From: Ephydatia muelleri
Lineage: Eukaryota; Porifera; Demospongiae; Spongillida; Spongillidae
Assembly (NCBI GenBank): GCA_013339895.1
Contig: JABACO010000022.1
Location: 7,205,951-7,269,950, forward strand
Direction: 5' to 3'
Length of the DNA: 64,000 bases
The position numbers were made by a program, and so were the translations under genes. The notes below the pieces were generated by a model that saw nothing but the letters and a program-made list of their open reading frames with translations, ran no database searches and was not told the origin of the DNA. Positions within the stretch are counted from its first letter, which is position 1; each line of letters opens with the position of its first letter. Shown one piece after another: positions 46,296 to 58,190 of this stretch.

Positions 46296-47489
46296 ATTCT
46301 AATGTTCGATATTACAGTATGTTTTGGCCCATTTATGCCTTGATGTCGGTTCATTGGTGTATACAATTTGATGGTCATGTGTTCATGTTCCTTCTCGTTG
46401 CAGGGTGACACAAGGTCCATTGTTAAGAAATTATTGATAGCTTCGCATTATCCATCTTTCAGTTTTGGACAATCTTTCCAAAGTGTCAAGAGCCAGACTC
46501 GACAAGCAGAACTATCAATCAAATCAGCCATAGCATATTGATTCAAATGAAGAATCAAATAGAGTGGTGGGTTTTTATCTACTATCTTCTCGTTGTTGTA
46601 CCCTTTTATCTAAATATCCGATCAGTTGGATATTTAGATTAATACCAGAAAAAACATTTACAAGATGTAGTAAAGCCAATTTTTGTCCATGACCACAATA
46701 AATTACCCATGCAGGACTATTAATAAATTTCCCTGGATATCAAAGCTAACTACCTTTGTCTATTGATAATTAATGTGTCATCCATCCCCCTGTACGGTCA
46801 TTAAATGGAATAACTAGTTCATTATCCAAACGCCCTTCTCCAAAGCCTTGCGTGTGCATGTAAGTGTATGTGTATGTATGTGCATGTCACAAACGGCGGA
46901 TTGAAAGCTTGCAATTTCTACATGTGAGTGTATGTACCACAGTAAAACACACTGTTGTATAGTGGACCAGAATCTGTTGCCACAAGTGAAAAATCCTTCA
47001 GATTTATAGCTCATGGATTACTGTAATTAGGTCAGAATTTATCTACGGAAAGCACTATTTTGCCTCCGGGAAATAAAGGGAGTATTTATTTTTATTCTTT
47101 TGGATGTAATGGCAGTTAATACCGAGCAACAAGATTCTGTTGCTGCAGTGAAGTACATCTTGGACTAGTTAGTAATTATCATGTATAGGTTTTTGCTGTA
47201 CATTATTAATAGCCCTTATTTTGCAAAAACAGATCACGGATAATTCATGTTTTGTCTTTCTAAATATGCACAACAGAAATCATGCTATGGAATCTCAAAA
47301 AATGTAACTTTTACAACTTTGGTGACTGCTCATTTCTCCATATGATTGGTCAAATATGTACCATATAGATGCTCGGCGGGTGCTAATATTTAATAGATGT
47401 CAATTATGTTCACATAATATTGTGTTGCTGGGATGTTTGCAACTAGGTGAACTTTCGCCCTTACAGGATTATGCAGCCCATACCATGCA
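46296..47489. other. No gene recognised
   Basis: AT-rich intergenic sequence. A small palindrome at 46610-46640 (AAATATCCGATCAGTTGGATATTT) is the only structure seen. Confidence 0.4.
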
Positions 47490-47700
47490 TGAGATTCCCA
47501 GTACCTCTGGCCGATTGTCGTGGGCAAGGTTACGATAACGGATCTAATATGAGCGGTGCATACAAGGGTGCCCGAGCCCGTATTATACAGAACAATCAAT
47601 TAGCAACGTTTTGCGCCACATCACGCCATCCTACCCCCCCCGTCGCAAACCGTCACAATTAGCCAGACCCCCTCCCCCCCGTTTTGCGTGACGTAATTTA
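47490..47700 (+). pseudogene. ZMYM-type hAT scrap and hAT end
   Basis: The plus strand reads DCRGQGYDNGSNMSGAYKGA and RARIIQNNQLATF, a signature block of ZMYM1-like hAT transposases just before the conserved CxxH region. It is followed directly by GCGTGACGTAATTTATGAAC and GGCCCCTC, which resembles a common hAT terminal sequence. The remaining transposase is missing, so this is an internally deleted copy. Confidence 0.7.
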
Positions 47701-48581
47701 TGAACGGCCCCTCATACACGGCTGTCTGCTCTCATTGAACGCGTGGAAAGAAAGCCCTACGCCCCAAAATATTGAAATGGGGTTGCGTAATCCCATAGCA
47801 ACGACCCTGACAACCGAAGTCCTTACAACGTGCTGTGCACGAAGTAAACCAAATGCAACAAACACCTAAAAGCCATACAATGAGTGCGAGGCACCTCTGA
47901 CCTTTAATACAAAGCACAAATCACGTGGTCTATCAAATAGCACTGCTGGCTTGGGCGCTCGAAAGCTCTCTACATGCGCACAGCTAACTCCGACCGCGTG
48001 AGTTCAGTAAAGGATAGCGACTCTCAGGAACTGAAACAGACTCAGACAAAACTTTCATGGTTAAGTGGACAACATGTGGTATCAATCTTTTGTAAATACT
48101 AGTGTCTACGAATTTTCTGAAGTAGTTTTCCAGCCTTTTGAAATGGGCCATTTTTACGAGTTACCGCGGTATTATATACACTTGTGCCATGATACATGAA
48201 ACACAAGGAAATAATACTATACGTAGCAAATACTGTACGAGTGAGTTTTGATCATCTAATATGCTGATAAATTTTTAGAACTTTTAAGAAACCTGGCCAA
48301 ACATGTTGGGTCACACCATATACATGTAAGAAGCCTTCTGCACTGCAGGATTTTACAAACGTGGCCTCCAATTTTTTATATGACTGAAAATACAGACCTC
48401 CAGGCTGGTTTAATAAACAAAATCCAGGTTGGTTTCCACCACAAACCCAGTGCCTTCAAGGCTTTTCCATCCTGGAATTGAGTATCCAGTGTGGAAACGC
48501 CTTTTAACCACCCTGGATTCATCAAATAAAATCCACTGATGGTAGAGAATTCATCAATTTCCACCCTAAACGTTTTTAAAC
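47701..48581. other. No gene recognised
   Basis: Unassigned. The CAGGTTGGTTTCCACC / GGTGGTTAAAAGGCGTTTCC area (48420-48530) may be an old inverted-repeat element, but its ends are unclear. Confidence 0.35.
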
Positions 48582-48587
48582 TTTATT
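48582..48587 (-). promoter_or_regulatory. Poly(A) signal AATAAA
   Basis: TTTATT on the plus strand gives AATAAA on the minus strand about 46 nt beyond the stop of the RAG1-N-like repeat gene (48633). The placement is right for its polyadenylation. Confidence 0.45.
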
Positions 48588-48632
48588 CTGTGATTATTAC
48601 TAAATACATTGAAAAGTAGGGGGTGAGGAGAA

Positions 48633-51107
48633 CTATGTCTTTTGTTTCTTGGTAGGAGGGGGTATAGCAGCCACCATGCATGGTTCAATGCTTAGCAAAT
48701 GTTCCTTTACGATGCATTGCAGCTGTTTCACCCGGTCTTTTATTGACACAAATGCCAAGCTAAGTTGAGTAAACTTGGCATGTATGGACTCCGCACCCTG
48801 TTCTCCTAAGAGACCATAACCAACATGATATGCTGCTGCCCACTGTACAGCATGGTCTTCCATTAAGTGCATTTTGATTGGGACTGTTGCTGTTGGAAGA
48901 ATGCCATGAATTCTTCAATAGCCTGTTTAGTTGGAACAAAAAAAAGATAGTCAGAAAATAAAAAAGGATACATTTTTCCAACCTGGTCTAATGCATGGAT
49001 CTGTGGCTCATCAATAAAGTTCTGGTCACTGATGTTGTGGCATTTTCCAAACAAGGAAAACAAATTGATAAAGTTTTTCGCTACCTCTCCAGATCGATGG
49101 GGCAGCTTCTCTTGTGCCATTTGTGAGATGGCTTTGCACAGAGTCTTCACATTAGGTAGCTGGAAAATGTTTTCATGGTTAATAGTTTGCATAAAACATA
49201 GTATATGTACCTTCAGTGCCTTATGAACTTGGTTCCCAACAAATGCACTACCAAAGTATTGTTGGCGCTGCACTCCAATCAACTGTAATGCACTGTCAAG
49301 TTGCCTTACAAAGGAGCCCTCCTTTTCAGAAAACCCCTTTTGAACTGTGGCAATGCCTTTAGCTACCTTGGCTTTCTAGTATAGAATGTTGTGTAATTCA
49401 TAATTGTATATTCATTGTGACTTACAAGTGCCTTTACAGATTTCATTTTTGCAGCAGATTGCTTTACGAGATTCACAGCTAGTGGACTTTTCTCCCCATT
49501 GACTAGGGCCATGTATGTAGCCATGTTCTACAATTCTTCATGTGATTGCTGGGCTTTTTCGAGCTCAGCTTGGAGGAAAGAGAGGTTTTGAAGCTCCTGG
49601 CTGTACTTTGAAAAGCTGGAAGAGGGCCCGGTAAAATCTGTTATATGCAAAGCTAGCTCCAGGTCCAGCTGATGGCATGCAGCTTCCAGCAAATGAAACA
49701 GCTTGGTAAAGATACCCAGTGTAATGTGGAGACCAGGTGGGCAGACCTATGTTTTCTGAGGAGTAAGTCAGATTCAGTATTTTATACATGTACCTGTACC
49801 TGTGAAACTGGGATATTGAATATAGGCAATTAGATGCTATTTAAAAACTTTTGTGCATCTCTTCTGATGCTCCCTGCTGCGACATAGTGCTGATGGTCAG
49901 AACACATTGTCTCAAGGGTCCTTCTTGTGGCATACCCTCGGATTGAAAGAGGGGTTGCCATCTCGTCACTTCCAATAATGCAAAATAGACAAGGGTAGCA
50001 CCCCATTGCATGGTTAATTATGTTTTGCATGACACTTGCATTGAATTTGTGGCACATACCACTTGCACCAGATAAGCCATACATCTTTGACAAAAACTCA
50101 GTCCCCGCACATGAATATCTTGACAGTGTATTGCCTATTGATAATTTATACACTGTTTGCTGCATACTAGTTAGAACTTCCTACCTACCTCCACTTCATT
50201 CCATGCAGATGTTCGACCTGGTCTTTGAAGCGATCTAAAGTCACATGAAGGTTGGTGACACTGTCACCAACTTCAAAGCAGCAAAAGACACAGGTGTTGT
50301 TAACTGAGTTAAATGCACTTAACTGCTCCTCCAGTAGCCAGTTTTATGATACTCTTATCAGGACTGGTAGAGACAGCTCTCTCCAGAATTCCCGCAACTG
50401 TTCTTTCTTCACTAGCAGTGAGACATGATGTACACTCGTGCCCTTCATAGCTATGGGCCTTCATTTCTCTGTTGCATTTCACACACAGAACCAGTATATC
50501 ATTCAGCAGCACAAGTATCAAGTCTGGTGCTGGTCAGATATGTGATGGCACGAGGTGAGCATCTGAAGAGCAACAGGGACATTGCAGTGTAGTTGACATT
50601 GCTACTCGCTCCACAATGCATTGTGCACATGCAAGTGCACCACATAGCAGCTCAAGAGGCTGTTGTAGAATTTTAAGACACACCTGGCAGGTCAGCTGCT
50701 CAAGGATGGAGGGATTGTTCTGGCTTGAAACTGGTGGATGATGCTCAAAAACAGGAGTGGAAGCAATCTCCTTAAGGTATTTAATAAGCATGTTGGGTGT
50801 TGCACCTGGGAGGCGGCCTCTTCCAGCAGTGTGCCTTCTGAGTGTTCCCCTTCCACTTACTTAAAAGTGCTTGCATACCTGTGTATTATTTCACCAATGA
50901 TGCATTTGCTAGTTTCTGTGCATTGAGCGTTCACAGCAGCTGCAAAAGCTCTGGGTGTATGTGGACATTATCTCTTGTCGTGTCAACACTAAATGCTATG
51001 TGCAGATTAGCTGCAAACACTTTGCACTGGAAACTACTAACAGTCTTTTGCTTGCACTTTTTTAGCCTTTGTCCGCATACCCTGCAGTGGATTGCAAGTT
51101 AATCCAT
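48633..51107 (-). pseudogene. Repeat gene with RAG1-like N-terminal zinc modules, decayed
   Basis: Reading leftward from an ATG at 51105-51107: CRVCGQRLKKCKQ (about 51094), then FSVDTTRDNVHIHP, and in a shifted frame SFCSCCERSMHRN. A basic linker follows (GRGRLPGATPNMLIKYLKEI). Next is a RING finger at about 50570-50690 (LTCQVCLKILQQPLELLCGA, CAQCIVERVA, LQCPCC), then after an in-frame TGA at 50534 a Cys/His motif (CVKCNREMKAHSYEGHEC). The order and several residues match the RAG1 N-terminal region (CRICG; IHP..FC..C..MHR; RING; C..C...H). The downstream half is different: TEFLSKMYGLSGASG, GSDEMATPLSIRGYATRRTL, CPPGLHITLGIFTKLFHLLE, and the C-terminal HVGYGLLGEQGAESIHAKF. Such proteins occur in many copies in cnidarian and sponge genomes. 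An early TAA (third codon), frameshifts and stops show this copy is dead. Introns are small. Confidence 0.65.
50534..50791 (-). pseudogene. RING finger module of the RAG1-N-like gene
   Basis: C-x2-C (CQVC), then C and a histidine position replaced by A (LCGALACAQC), C-x2-C, and CPCC at the end give a C3HC4-like RING in which one ligand appears lost. The same frame passes through a TGA at 50534-50536 into the next Cys/His motif, so the stop is a later mutation. Confidence 0.7.
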
Positions 51108-51965
51108 CCTGTAATCATGTACATGGGCTTGTAATTAGAAAATGTTTCGATTATTCATAAGATACACTCCTAGTTTTTGTGCCTACAGAAAATTCGCGGC
51201 ATCTTCTGGATCATGAATAAATGTTACCTCATCTCTGCTCTAGACACTGATGGCCGACCTACCTTCCAATTCAGTTCCTGAAGACTGCAGTACTGAATCA
51301 CGTAACCACTCTGCCAAGATACGTGCCGCGTGGTATTGAGAAACTCGCTGCGCGTGCTGATGACGTGTGGATAAACATTATGCGTGATGAGTGGTACATA
51401 AAGGCATGTTGTGATGGCGTCTGAAAAACAGTTCTTGCGTTTATTAGAAGTGTTAGAAGGGCAGTTTTTAGCTTTGAAACATCAGGCAGTTTTAATTAGG
51501 AATGTCTTCATATATATTGGATAAATACCGTAATATTCTAATTGTCAACCCAGTTTCCAGCCGCATACAACCGTGCATACAGCAGGTTGCCATTCACACA
51601 GCATAATATAGCACAGTGTCTATAAAGATCAGAGGTGGTGATCTCAACTGGATTTTCGGTTTCGGACAATTTGGTCCAGGTACCAATATGTAATTGGTCT
51701 GCTATTAAGGTGAGGGAACAGTTCGTGTTACGTCAGGGTTACGTCAGGGTTAGAAGCCAACTTTTTAAAAATTGGCCCTGAATATTTGTTAGCAGATTAA
51801 ACATCTCTACAACAGTCACTTTACTGACGAGAAGGTCAAAAAATTGCTGGATGATTTCCCCAGCTCCGTTTGCACAGGGACGGTTCTAATAATGAGCAAC
51901 GAGGCCAGACTGACTTATGTAATGACAAGTCTAGTTTTCCATCCATACTAAGGTCCCAATTTAAA
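51108..51965. other. Spacer, no gene recognised
   Basis: Nothing clear. TTACGTCAGGG is repeated in tandem at 51728-51750. No terminal inverted repeats of the RAG1-N-like element could be identified here. Confidence 0.35.
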
Positions 51966-52217
51966 TGTAATGCGCTCGTGCGACGTACGATGGGCTGGGG
52001 ACGAGGGAAGCACTGAAGCACATCACAACATACATACGTGTAACGCGGCCAAAGTTTAATAGTAGCAGAGTTCAGTACAACCACAAGCACAATAGTAGAC
52101 AGTCAATATACAAAAATACGACAATATATAGTTTCACATGAATAGAGGGGTCAAAGGACTCCAAGATGCGCGTCTCTCCATGTCTGGAGATGCGCGACTG
52201 TTTACGTCATCATTACA
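51966..52217 (-). repeat. 3' LTR of a Ty3/gypsy element
   Basis: On the minus strand it begins TGTAATGATGACG and ends GCGCATTACA, with TGTAATG/CATTACA as the terminal inverted pair. A purine tract (GATGGGAGGGAGTGG) lies just upstream, right after the pol stop, as expected for the polypurine tract. The length is 252 bp. Confidence 0.7.
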
Positions 52218-52230
52218 CCACTCCCTCCCA

Positions 52231-52872
52231 TCAATGCTGCAGGTAGGGCCCATAGCGGACTGGGGGTTGCCTGTTTCGCATGGGGTAACGTCGTGGAAGC
52301 TCTGCAGCAGCTGCAGGTGCAGGTGCTGGGGGCTCTACAGCAGCAGGTTCAGGTCCAGGGACAGCTTCAATATTTCCGTCGTCTGCAACCCTATGATCAA
52401 GCTCCTCAGCCTCCTCGTCATCACTATCCAGGCAGAGTATTTCATCTGCCCACTCCAGAGGTACAGTATCTGGACTCGCTGTCTTGGTAGATGTCGGCGT
52501 CGGCACTGCAACCAAGTCTTCTCGTACGGGGTTTGATGTTGCCACAGCTGGTTTGAGCCTGTCAAAATAAACACACTGCGTTTTAGTCCCCTTAGTGCAT
52601 TTTATTTTATATGTGCATTCTGCCACACGCTCGACGACTTTGAATGGACCCTTCCACCGATGGTGAAATTTTCTAGACTTACCTCGCGCAACAGCTGGTG
52701 AGTACAGCCACACTAAATCACCACAGTTAAATGGTTTACCGTGGACCTTCTCATCATAAATACTCTTCTGCCTCTTATGTTCTGCCTCACATCGTTCTCT
52801 CACTAGACAGTATGCATTTTCTAAGCCATCCTTCAGCTTCTGCACATACTCGGGAAGTGTAGTCTGTTCCAT
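52231..52872 (-). pseudogene. Ty3/gypsy pol C-terminal end
   Basis: The intact 213-codon frame covers the end of integrase: SIYDEKVHGKPFNCGDLVWL, then FHHRWKGPFKVVERVAECTY (the GPY/F-type module) and KTQCVYFDRLKPAVA. It finishes with the acidic and proline-rich tail ending RRYPMRNRQPPVRYGPYL. It is cut off at 52872, exactly where the repeat CATATGGAGAAATGGCC begins. The rest of pol, gag and the 5' LTR are absent. Confidence 0.85.
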
Positions 52873-53698
52873 ATGGAGAAATGGCCCATACAGAGGCGGT
52901 CATCTTGCTTTTGTTTTTCAAATTGAATTTCAAACACGGTTATAATTTACGTGATTGTGAATCTGTGCTTTATAAGATTATACCATGAACCATTCGTAAA
53001 CTAAAATCAAGACAACAATTTAATTTCTACCGCGCATAATTTATTCATAAACAAAGTAGCCATTACGTAATACCTTGCGTCATCTTAAAATAAAGTTACA
53101 ATTATTAAAATTATGTTACGGGTTATAAACTTTAATAGCTGTGACGTAACTATCAAGACAATTTGAATTACAATTATAATTGTACCGATACAAATTAAAA
53201 TTAACTTATCTGCTATGCATCACTCGCACTTGAGATGTGGAGCGCATCAATTAGGCAAAATGATGCATGCAGGGATCGAACTACGTATGCCCTTCATGCT
53301 TTCGTCTTCTGAGACGCAGGTGTTTTGGTGAGTATACTATGTGAATTTAGTAGCGTACCCCCCCCCCCCCCCCCCCCCCCCCCTCCCAAGTGGGCTACAA
53401 GTACATGTCCATAGCTGTGTCCAGCGGCGTAGTCAGTTACATCGTATACGTGAATATCACAACAGGAGAAGCAGGCATGTTGGGCATGTGTGTGTGTGTG
53501 CATGTGTGTGTGTGTGCATGTGTGTGTGTGTGCATGTGTGTGTGTATGTGTGTGTATGTGTGTGTGTGATTGTGTGTGCGTGTGTATGTGTGTGTCACTG
53601 ACTGCATATATAATCTATGATACATGTACATGTATGTGTGATGTGATTGTGTACAATCTCGTTATGTGAAGTCATCCTCTTCCCCCTCCTTCCCCCAG

Positions 53699-53938
53699 CA
53701 CCGGATGGATTTGATGCTATGTGAGTGCAGAATGTGGGCTCCACCTACATCATTGTGCTTGGGACTTGCCAACTCACAGTAATGGCATCCTCATCAACTT
53801 CAGTTTGTATTGCAATGGTGCTCTGGCGGGTGTCCTGCCCCTTACTGTGATTAGCTACAACACCACTGGCCTCCTCCCCTTCACTTTGTACATGTACATG
53901 TATGTCTTCTCTGCTACAGTGTGCAACATGCGCAAATA
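53699..53938 (+). pseudogene. FN3 exon of usherin-like remnant (right copy)
   Basis: It is the duplicate of 9702-9943. Compared with that copy, the codon for S in AVSVQ has become TGA and a base is missing in the VVSWDL stretch, so the N-terminal part shifts frame. From THSNGILINFSLYC on it is identical in protein. It is more damaged than the left copy. Confidence 0.75.
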
Positions 53939-54119
53939 ACAGTGTGCATGGTACATGTATATGATCTGTGCTCAGTACGTTATCTGTTGGACAGGTCCTC
54001 CAGTCACGCCCGCAGGCACTGCACTCCAGTTGGAACGTGGTGTTGGGCGTCATCACTGCTGCAGCCAGCCTGCCCAGGTACATTATGTACACTTCAATCA
54101 CTTAGTTTGTATTCCATCT

Positions 54120-54285
54120 TTCTTTGCTCTTATCCCTCTCTCCTCCTTCCTTTCTTTCTCTCCTGTCTCATCTACTCCCTCACTTCCTCCCTCACTTCCT
54201 CACTTCCTCCTTCCCTTCCTCCTCCCTTCCTCCCCTCCCTCCCTCCCCCTCCATCCCTCCCTCACTCCCTCTCTCCTGTCCTCCT
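54120..54285. repeat. Polypyrimidine tract (right copy)
   Basis: Counterpart of 10125-10385 with a different repeat number and CTTCC rather than CCCTCC units, showing independent slippage after duplication. Confidence 0.9.
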
Positions 54286-55969
54286 GTAGTCATGTACATG
54301 TACACCAGCAGGAACATCTCTGGCAAAATTACACATACCATTTATCCTCCCTCCCTCCTTCACTCTTACCTCCCTTCACAATCACCTCCTCACTTTCCCT
54401 TGCTCCTCCAGTACATTGTGATTCCAACCTTCTCAGCATGAGGAGGACAGCCCTCCTGATGACATTGTCATCAGTGTCTTTATTAATAAGATCATTAACC
54501 CTGACAAGTCCTTAGGCTCCTAGGTGAGTACTCTACTCAATATGCCTAGACCTTTTATGGTCATACCTTAGCACTCTTCCCCAGGACCCCATGTGCATCC
54601 TTCTCCTACAACTCTCCTCTCTGCTAGTGGAGCATACTGCCCCAAACATTCATGACTCCAACAAGTCAGTACAGATACAGATGTGTAGTGTTAGCGTTGA
54701 TATAGTGTACTGCTGGCCTTCTATACTCCCTTGTAGTGGAGTCCCATAAGTAAAAAATCGTTACGCGGTGGATAAAAGCATGAAAATTTAGAAATACATC
54801 TGTTATAATGCCTAGAATCATTCTAGAAGGGGTGCCATTGAAAATTTCTTATCCGAGTCGACATGCACAGCAGGAGCGATAACGAGTGGGAGAAGCCATA
54901 TATATCCACAGCTTCGCGACGCTCCATAGCACCCGCATCGCTCCACAGCACCGAACAACCGAGATACAAGTAAGAAATGACGGATCAGTGTAAACTCTTT
55001 GTGAAATTATAGCTGAAATGAATGTACTTCAGTGAATCAAGTACGCCTCCTTCCCACAACGGGAGAGAGGGACAGTGTAAGTGAATCAAGTACGCTTGCA
55101 TGAATATACAAGTATATTCGTACATGCATGCATCATAGTGCATTTATTTCTATTCCTCTCGATCACATGAGCCGGTACAGCTACACAATGCCGTGCACAA
55201 AAGACCGGCATTACGACATCGACACTTTCTTGAGCAGAGTGGCAGTGCTTTGCAGCCACACTTCAATAATTCTCTGCATGCTTGAGCAGCTTCAGGTAGA
55301 AGTGTCCATTGAGGTACCCATGTACTATTGCTCCTTGTCCAGCCAAATCCTTCTGGTGATGGTGCAGATTGCTGTGATGTGAGGCTTTTCGCCCAGACAC
55401 TTGTTTGGTACACTGCTCGATTACAATGCTCAAGGAGTGCAGCCTAGTAAAAGAAAGTAAAGTATAATGGCTGACACATTTATAAGATACTATATACCTG
55501 TGTAGGGGGCATGTTTTCCATGGAAACTGACTTCTGGGAAAAAAGTTTCATTCTCAGATCATTGACCAAATTGATATTTGTAGTTTTGTCATACAGAACA
55601 CAGGTGTATCTCTCAAGAAGTTGAAATGCAGCAGAAGTGGTATCAAGTGATTCAAATGGATGAAGGGTAATTAAACTGAATGCCCCGGTTGCCTCAGGAA
55701 ATGATTCCCAAGCTACCCATGCTGATGACTTTCCTTTACCAAAAAACTGTGAGGTGGTGTCACATCCAGTAAAGGCATGAAAACATGGCAGTGCAATTGA
55801 CTTATCTTTGCCTAGTTTATCATACACACTGTTTATTCTGATCTCCTGATAGCTTTTTCCCATGCCAAAGGCAACCCATAGCTCAAAATCAGGGTACTCT
55901 GCAAGGAGTGTGAAGAATAAACCCACCAGAATGACAACAACATCTGTGTCTACTGTTCTTATAAGAATA

Positions 55970-56190
55970 CAAGTAAATAAAAACCTTCTCTAACGAGAAA
56001 GTTGGTGGGCATATAGGATTGACAATGTTGGTGTAAAAAGCACGGAAACAAGTGTGAATGGGCTAAATATAGGCCTATTTCAATTTTCCAGTAACATTTC
56101 TGTCACACTTGTTTCCGTGCTTTTTACACCAACATTGTCAATCCTATATGCCCACCAACTTTCTCGTTAGAGAAGGTTTTTATTTACTTG
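55970..56190. repeat. Perfect palindrome, 88-bp arms
   Basis: Arms 55970-56057 and 56103-56190 are exact reverse complements (CAAGTAAATAAAAACCTTCT at the outer start). The 45-nt spacer is 56058-56102. It lies at one end of the 2.8-kb insertion. Confidence 0.9.
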
Positions 56191-56514
56191 TTTCATAAGT
56201 TTTTTTTTCTCCGTGTCAACGAAGCTTCATAACTGTAATGTGATGAGGAACGATGTGCAATGGACAAAATGTCTATACCTTACGAACGCTTTGTGCATTG
56301 CCCCGACCACAAGTTACTATATAACTTTAATAAATACGTATGTAAAATTAATGTTACAATAACAATAAAATTAATAGTGATAAGTGTAGTTGTTTTTGAT
56401 AAAATAAATAGTTTTGCCGCCTCCTCTTCCTCTTCTTCTTCTCCCCCCCCCCCGGGGTAAGGCCATGCGGGTGGCGGGGGCAGTAAAAAAGGCGGGGGCA
56501 GCATTGGGGGCAGC

Positions 56515-56760
56515 ATTGGGGGGAGCATCAGCGGGGGTAACGCTGCAGGCGGTGGGTCCAGCGCTGCTGCAGGCGGTGGCCGCGTTTCTGCTGGCGGTGG
56601 CGGAGGGTCCAGCACTGCTGCAGGCGGTGGCGGGGCTTCTGCTGGCGGTGGCCGTGGGTCCAGCGCTGCTGCAGGCGGTGGCGGCACTTCTGCTGGCGGT
56701 GGCCGTGGGTCCAGCGCTGCTGCAGGCGGCGGCGGCACTTCTGCCTGTGATCTTCGTACA
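56515..56760. repeat. 51-bp GC-rich coding minisatellite
   Basis: About five units of GCGGTGG(C)...GGGTCCAGCGCTGCTGCAG encode proline/alanine-rich repeats on the minus strand. The GC content is far above the surroundings. Confidence 0.85.
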
Positions 56761-57599
56761 CTTATTGCTTTAGCAAGTAATGCATCTGCACTAATCTTAC
56801 TTACTGCTGCACGGGCAGATCTTGTAACAACCTTTTGAGCTAGCAATGGATGGCTATTGCAGAAAGCATTGTTTACATCACTCAGAAGCTCACTATCCCT
56901 AAGAATTGCTTTTTCAAGACTCACTCCATACTCTGCTAGTGTGCGAGAGTTGGGCTCAAACAGGGAGTAACTATATGGGAGAAGATAGGGTTGCAGTACT
57001 TTTATTTTACCACACATTATGCCTTATCATGTATCAAAACATTTTACCAACTGCGCATAACGTGAATTATTTTATTTTCATACAACTCAATTTTCTGTAC
57101 ACACATGTGTAGTGGACCTTTAAAACAATGTGAGAGACACAAATTACCTTTTGTACCCTTTACATGTACATGGGGAACTTTTACTTGTGGGAAGCCTTAC
57201 TGTACATCTGATAATCGTTGCATGCAAGGGTTGGATGCGCATGACAGACTTGTTAATTAAATTTCTGAAAATGCAATTACAGTAGTACACACATGTGTAT
57301 AGTCCTTTATTGCACATCACATTTACAATGTAACAGACACAGATGCATGTACATGTACAAATAACCTTTTGTACAAACATTGACCTTTACCAGGGAACAT
57401 CCCATGTAGGAAGCCATACTGTACATCTGATAATATGTCATGCAGGCATACAAGAGTGTTAATGTGTGCATGACAGGAAGCCATGAGCCACGTGCATAGC
57501 AGCCCTTAGATTTTAAATGGTACATACAGCATGCTATAACATACCTTTGGGTGGTAGTGGTAGTGGTAGTGGTAGTTCTACGACCCTTCCAATACCGAC

Positions 57600-58190
57600 T
57601 CATTCTAGCTGCCTTAATGGTAGCTGAATTACCCCTGTATATCCGCCTTTTAGCAGCACGGTTCTCCTCGACGCTCTCTTGATATCGCTGCCTTTTAACA
57701 GCACGGTTCTCCTCGAGGTCCTCTCCATATCGCTGCCTTTTAGCAGCACGGTTCTCCTCGAGGTCCTCTCCATATCGCTGCCTTTTAGCAGCACGGTTCT
57801 CCTCGAGGTCCTCTCCATATCGCTGCCTTTTAGCAGCACGCTTAGGTTCAATATTTGCGATGTAGCTCTCGCGTACAGAGGCCTTCTTTTTTTCAGGATC
57901 GGCCTTATAGCTCTCGCGTACAGAGGCCTTCTTTTTTTCAGGATCGGCCTTGTAGCTCTCGCGTACAGAGGCCTTCTTTTTTTCAGGATCGGCCTTGTAG
58001 CTCTCGCGTACAGAGGCCTTCTTTTTTCAGGATCGGCCTTGTAGCTCTCGCGTACAGAGGCCTTCTTTTTTCAGGATCGGCCTTGTAGCTCTCGCGTACA
58101 GAGGCCTTCTTTTTTTCAGGATCGGCCTTGTAGCTCTCGCGTACAGAGGCCTTCTTTTTTTCAGGGTCGGCCTTGTAGCGCTCTCGGGCT
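57600..58190. repeat. 45-bp coding tandem repeats, two families
   Basis: 57640-57845 repeats CTGCCTTTTAGCAGCACGGT (45-bp period). 57851-58190 repeats TACAGAGGCCTTCTTTTTTT (45-bp period). Both give 15-residue units on the minus strand. Confidence 0.9.

Larger units (their letters stand above)
52868..54735 (+). repeat. Right copy of the segmental duplication, part 1
   Basis: Collinear with 6636-7130 and then, after a deletion of the laminin G region, with 9590-10570. It has a poly-C run (53357-53383), a GT minisatellite (53488-53600), the FN3 exon and the polypyrimidine tract. A segment of about 75 bp (54592-54668) is inverted relative to the left copy (10461-10535). Confidence 0.85.

Noticed and set aside
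57679..58088. Plus-strand frames through the 45-bp repeats and 56414-56773
   Set aside because: These are shadows of the minus-strand coding repeats; the minus frames have the sensible composition and start.
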